A stretch of DNA of 6,510 nt from the NCBI GenBank assembly GCA_937896695.1, contig CALBOT010000015.1, positions 1 through 6,510 of the forward strand, read 5' to 3'. Position numbers and translations under genes: made by a program. The notes under the pieces were generated by a model that saw nothing but the letters and a program-made list of their open reading frames with translations, was not told where the DNA came from and made no database searches. Of this stretch, positions 5,208 through 6,510 are shown one piece after another; position 1 is the stretch's first letter; every line of letters begins with the position of its first letter. This DNA comes from an uncultured Candidatus Nitrosopelagicus sp. GTDB lineage: Archaea; Thermoproteota; Nitrososphaeria; Nitrososphaerales; Nitrosopumilaceae.

Positions 5208-6221
5208 ATGTATAATATTTCGTTAATTACTGGTGATGGAATTGGTCCTGAATTATCAGAATCTGTAAATACAATTTTGGAAACAATCGATGAAAAATTT
5301 AACATTGAATTTAACATTAAATCTCTTGTAGCTGGTGATGCTGCACTTGAAAAAACTGGAAATGCTTTGCCCGATGATGTTTTTGAATCAATAAAAACAT
5401 CTGATGCATGTTTGAAAGCCCCTGTTGGAGAAAGTGCTAAAGATGTTATTGTTGCATTAAGACAAAAATTAGATTTGTATGCCAATATTCGTCCTGCAAA
5501 ATCATATCCAAATACACCTGCACTTAGAGATGATATTGATTTGGTAATTGTTAGAGAAAATACTGAGGATCTATACACTGGTGAAGAATTTCAAGTAGAT
5601 GATACTGCTGTTGCATTAAGAATAATTAGTGAAAAGGCTTCTAAGAGAATTGCAAAATATGCATTTGAAACTGCAATGGATAGAAATCAACAGAAACGAG
5701 TTACTTGTGTTCATAAATCCAATGTTATGAAAATGACAGATGGTCTTTTTTCTCGTGCGTGTGAAGATATATCAAAAAATTATCCTGATGTTACATTTGA
5801 TCAGATGTATGTTGATGCCTGTTCTATGAATTTAATTCGAGCTCCACATGAATTTGACGTAATTGTGACGACGAATCTATTCGGTGATATATTATCTGAT
5901 GAATCCTCTCAAGTTGTTGGTGGATTAGGTATGGCACCTGCAGCAAATTTAGGAGATAATTTTGGTCTGTTTGAACCAGTTCATGGTGCTGCATTTGATA
6001 TTGCTGGAAAACAAATTGCAAATCCTTCTTCATTCATTTTATCTACAAAAATGATGCTTGATTGGTTAGGTTCAAAACACAATGATTCTAAATGTATTAC
6101 TGCTGGGAAAAAACTTGAAACTGTTGTATTGGATTTAATAAAATCTGGAATTACAACTAAAGATATTGGTGGAGAAAAATCAACACAAGAATTTACAAAA
6201 GAAATCACTAGTAGATTATAG
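5208..6221 (+). CDS. leuB: 3-isopropylmalate dehydrogenase
   Basis: LeuB oxidises and decarboxylates 3-isopropylmalate to 2-ketoisocaproate, the leucine keto acid, normally with NAD. The 337-residue length fits the isocitrate/isopropylmalate dehydrogenase family. Visible elements are ITGDGIGPE (7-15), substrate-binding arginines Arg85, Arg95 and Arg116, catalytic Tyr123 (ENTEDLYTG) and Lys170 (VHKSNVMK), metal ligands Asp203, Asp227 and Asp231, and the cofactor loop EPVHGAAFDIAGKQIANP (256-273), where Asp264 suggests NAD preference. The substrate region reads DVIVALRQKLDLYANIRP; the DVIVxLR pattern is that of archaeal LeuB, whereas isocitrate dehydrogenases usually have Ser and Asn there. ATG 5208 begins the conserved first strand, with AGGT at 5197-5200 as a plausible ribosome-binding site. 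It lies 26 bases after leuA and ends the operon. Isocitrate or homoisocitrate activity is a less likely alternative. Confidence 0.9.
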   Translation: MYNISLITGDGIGPELSESVNTILETIDEKFNIEFNIKSLVAGDAALEKTGNALPDDVFESIKTSDACLKAPVGESAKDVIVALRQKLDLYANIRPAKSYPNTPALRDDIDLVIVRENTEDLYTGEEFQVDDTAVALRIISEKASKRIAKYAFETAMDRNQQKRVTCVHKSNVMKMTDGLFSRACEDISKNYPDVTFDQMYVDACSMNLIRAPHEFDVIVTTNLFGDILSDESSQVVGGLGMAPAANLGDNFGLFEPVHGAAFDIAGKQIANPSSFILSTKMMLDWLGSKHNDSKCITAGKKLETVVLDLIKSGITTKDIGGEKSTQEFTKEITSRL

Positions 6222-6246
6222 TTATCTACAAACTCTTCAGTCGTTT

Positions 6247-6288
6247 ATTGACACATATCCTCCTTTCAATGTGTTGTACAATGTCAAT
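6247..6288 (+). terminator. Possible structured 3' end of the ilv-leu operon
   Basis: ATTGACA (6247-6253) pairs with TGTCAAT (6282-6288), seven base pairs. A competing stem is ACACAT (6251-6256) with ATGTGT (6269-6274), and the eight-base palindrome TTGTACAA lies at 6274-6281. The region starts 25 bases after the leuB stop and is followed by T-rich sequence. Archaeal termination does not require hairpins, so this may be an mRNA 3'-end structure or chance pairing. Confidence 0.3.
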
Positions 6289-6332
6289 CCATTTCTATCC
6301 TATTTTGTTTACTATGTTTCAATTACCATTCA

Positions 6333-6344
6333 TTTTTTCAAAAA
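6333..6344. terminator. Bidirectional oligo-T/oligo-A terminator candidate
   Basis: Six T at 6333-6338 are followed by a C and five A at 6340-6344. Transcripts of both convergent genes would therefore meet a U-run: leuB on the plus strand and the aminoacyl-tRNA synthetase on the minus strand. A further T6 lies at 6384-6389. The rest of the 174-base gap (6222-6395) is T-rich, with no convincing gene seen. Confidence 0.45.
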
Positions 6345-6395
6345 TCGATTTAATGAATTATTTTGCTTTATCTGCACAGTTAATTTTTTACAAGT

Positions 6396-6510
6396 CTAAG
6401 GTTTTAATCTGTCTGGATCTCTTGGATACAAAACTACTTCTCTTACATTGTCAATTCCTATCAAAACTGTCATTAGTCTATCTAATCCCATACCCCAACC
6501 TGAATGTGGA
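6396..6510 (-). CDS. AspRS/AsnRS-family class II aminoacyl-tRNA synthetase, C-terminal fragment
   Basis: Only the last 37 codons and the stop are in the window; the gene enters from the right edge on the minus strand. The peptide contains GWGMGLDRL, the class II motif 3 with its ATP-binding Arg, followed by GIDNVREVVLYPRDPDRLKP, the usual ending of aspartyl- and asparaginyl-tRNA synthetases (NxREvxxFPRDxxRlxP). Class II LysRS ends differently. The fragment cannot separate AspRS (discriminating or not) from AsnRS, so no symbol is given. The enzyme is cytosolic and charges tRNA-Asp or tRNA-Asn. It converges on leuB across a T-rich gap and is not part of the ilv-leu operon. Confidence 0.85.
   Translation of the reverse strand, partial: PHSGWGMGLDRLMTVLIGIDNVREVVLYPRDPDRLKP

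Noticed and set aside
5195..5578. Minus-strand ORF of 127 codons over leuB
   Set aside because: It lies opposite the conserved N-terminal half of leuB and has no coding features of its own.
5824..6208. Two overlapping minus-strand ORFs (69 and 75 codons) within leuB
   Set aside because: Both are antisense to the metal- and cofactor-binding part of leuB, which explains the open frames.
6222..6395. tRNA or other structured RNA gene in the leuB-synthetase gap
   Set aside because: No cloverleaf or conserved T-loop sequence was found; only short, competing stems and T-runs are present.
6166..6399. Plus-strand ORF of 77 codons spanning the leuB end and the intergenic gap
   Set aside because: It overlaps the conserved C-terminus of leuB, its composition is that of AT-rich noncoding DNA (Phe, Tyr, Asn, Ile), and it has no recognisable motif.

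Overview
The window is AT-rich DNA that looks archaeal, most likely from a Nitrosopumilus-like ammonia oxidiser (Thaumarchaeota/Nitrososphaeria). This placement is inferred. It rests on strong AT bias in codons, TATA-like boxes centred about 28-30 bases upstream of start codons (as expected for leaderless archaeal mRNAs), weak or absent Shine-Dalgarno sequences, an archaeal-type LeuB (DVIVxLR motif) and an archaeal-style AspRS/AsnRS C-terminus. No database search was possible.

Layout. (1) 24-911, plus strand: an LsrF-type class I aldolase/thiolase homologue with an unusual lysine/asparagine-rich tail built from a 36-bp tandem duplication. (2) 908-1312, minus strand: a small NTF2/SnoaL-like protein. 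It converges on the aldolase gene so tightly that the two stop codons overlap. (3) 1313-1484: the divergent control region between the NTF2-like gene and the ilv-leu operon. (4) 1485-6221, plus strand: a compact operon ilvB-ilvN-leuA-leuB for branched-chain amino acid synthesis. (5) 6222-6395: a T-rich convergent intergenic region. (6) 6396-6510, minus strand: the C-terminal end of an AspRS/AsnRS-family aminoacyl-tRNA synthetase that runs off the window.

How the genes work together. IlvB and IlvN form acetohydroxyacid synthase, which makes acetolactate for valine/leucine and acetohydroxybutyrate for isoleucine. LeuA (2-isopropylmalate synthase) and LeuB (3-isopropylmalate dehydrogenase) carry the valine precursor 2-ketoisovalerate towards leucine. 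IlvC, IlvD, LeuC, LeuD and the transaminase are not in the window.

The most interesting signal is in the control region. A TATA-like box at 1339-1346 is placed correctly for a leaderless 20-codon ORF at 1371-1433, which ends in LLLVDLLL. Three consecutive CTG codons close it, although CTG is almost unused in the operon genes. Its last codons lie inside a 9-bp inverted repeat (1410-1443) that excludes a second hairpin (1426-1442). A second TATA-like box at 1453-1460 sits at leaderless distance from ilvB. The arrangement resembles a leucine-sensing leader-peptide attenuator in an archaeon. It could instead be a transcription-factor operator upstream of a second promoter. Both readings are hypotheses from sequence alone.
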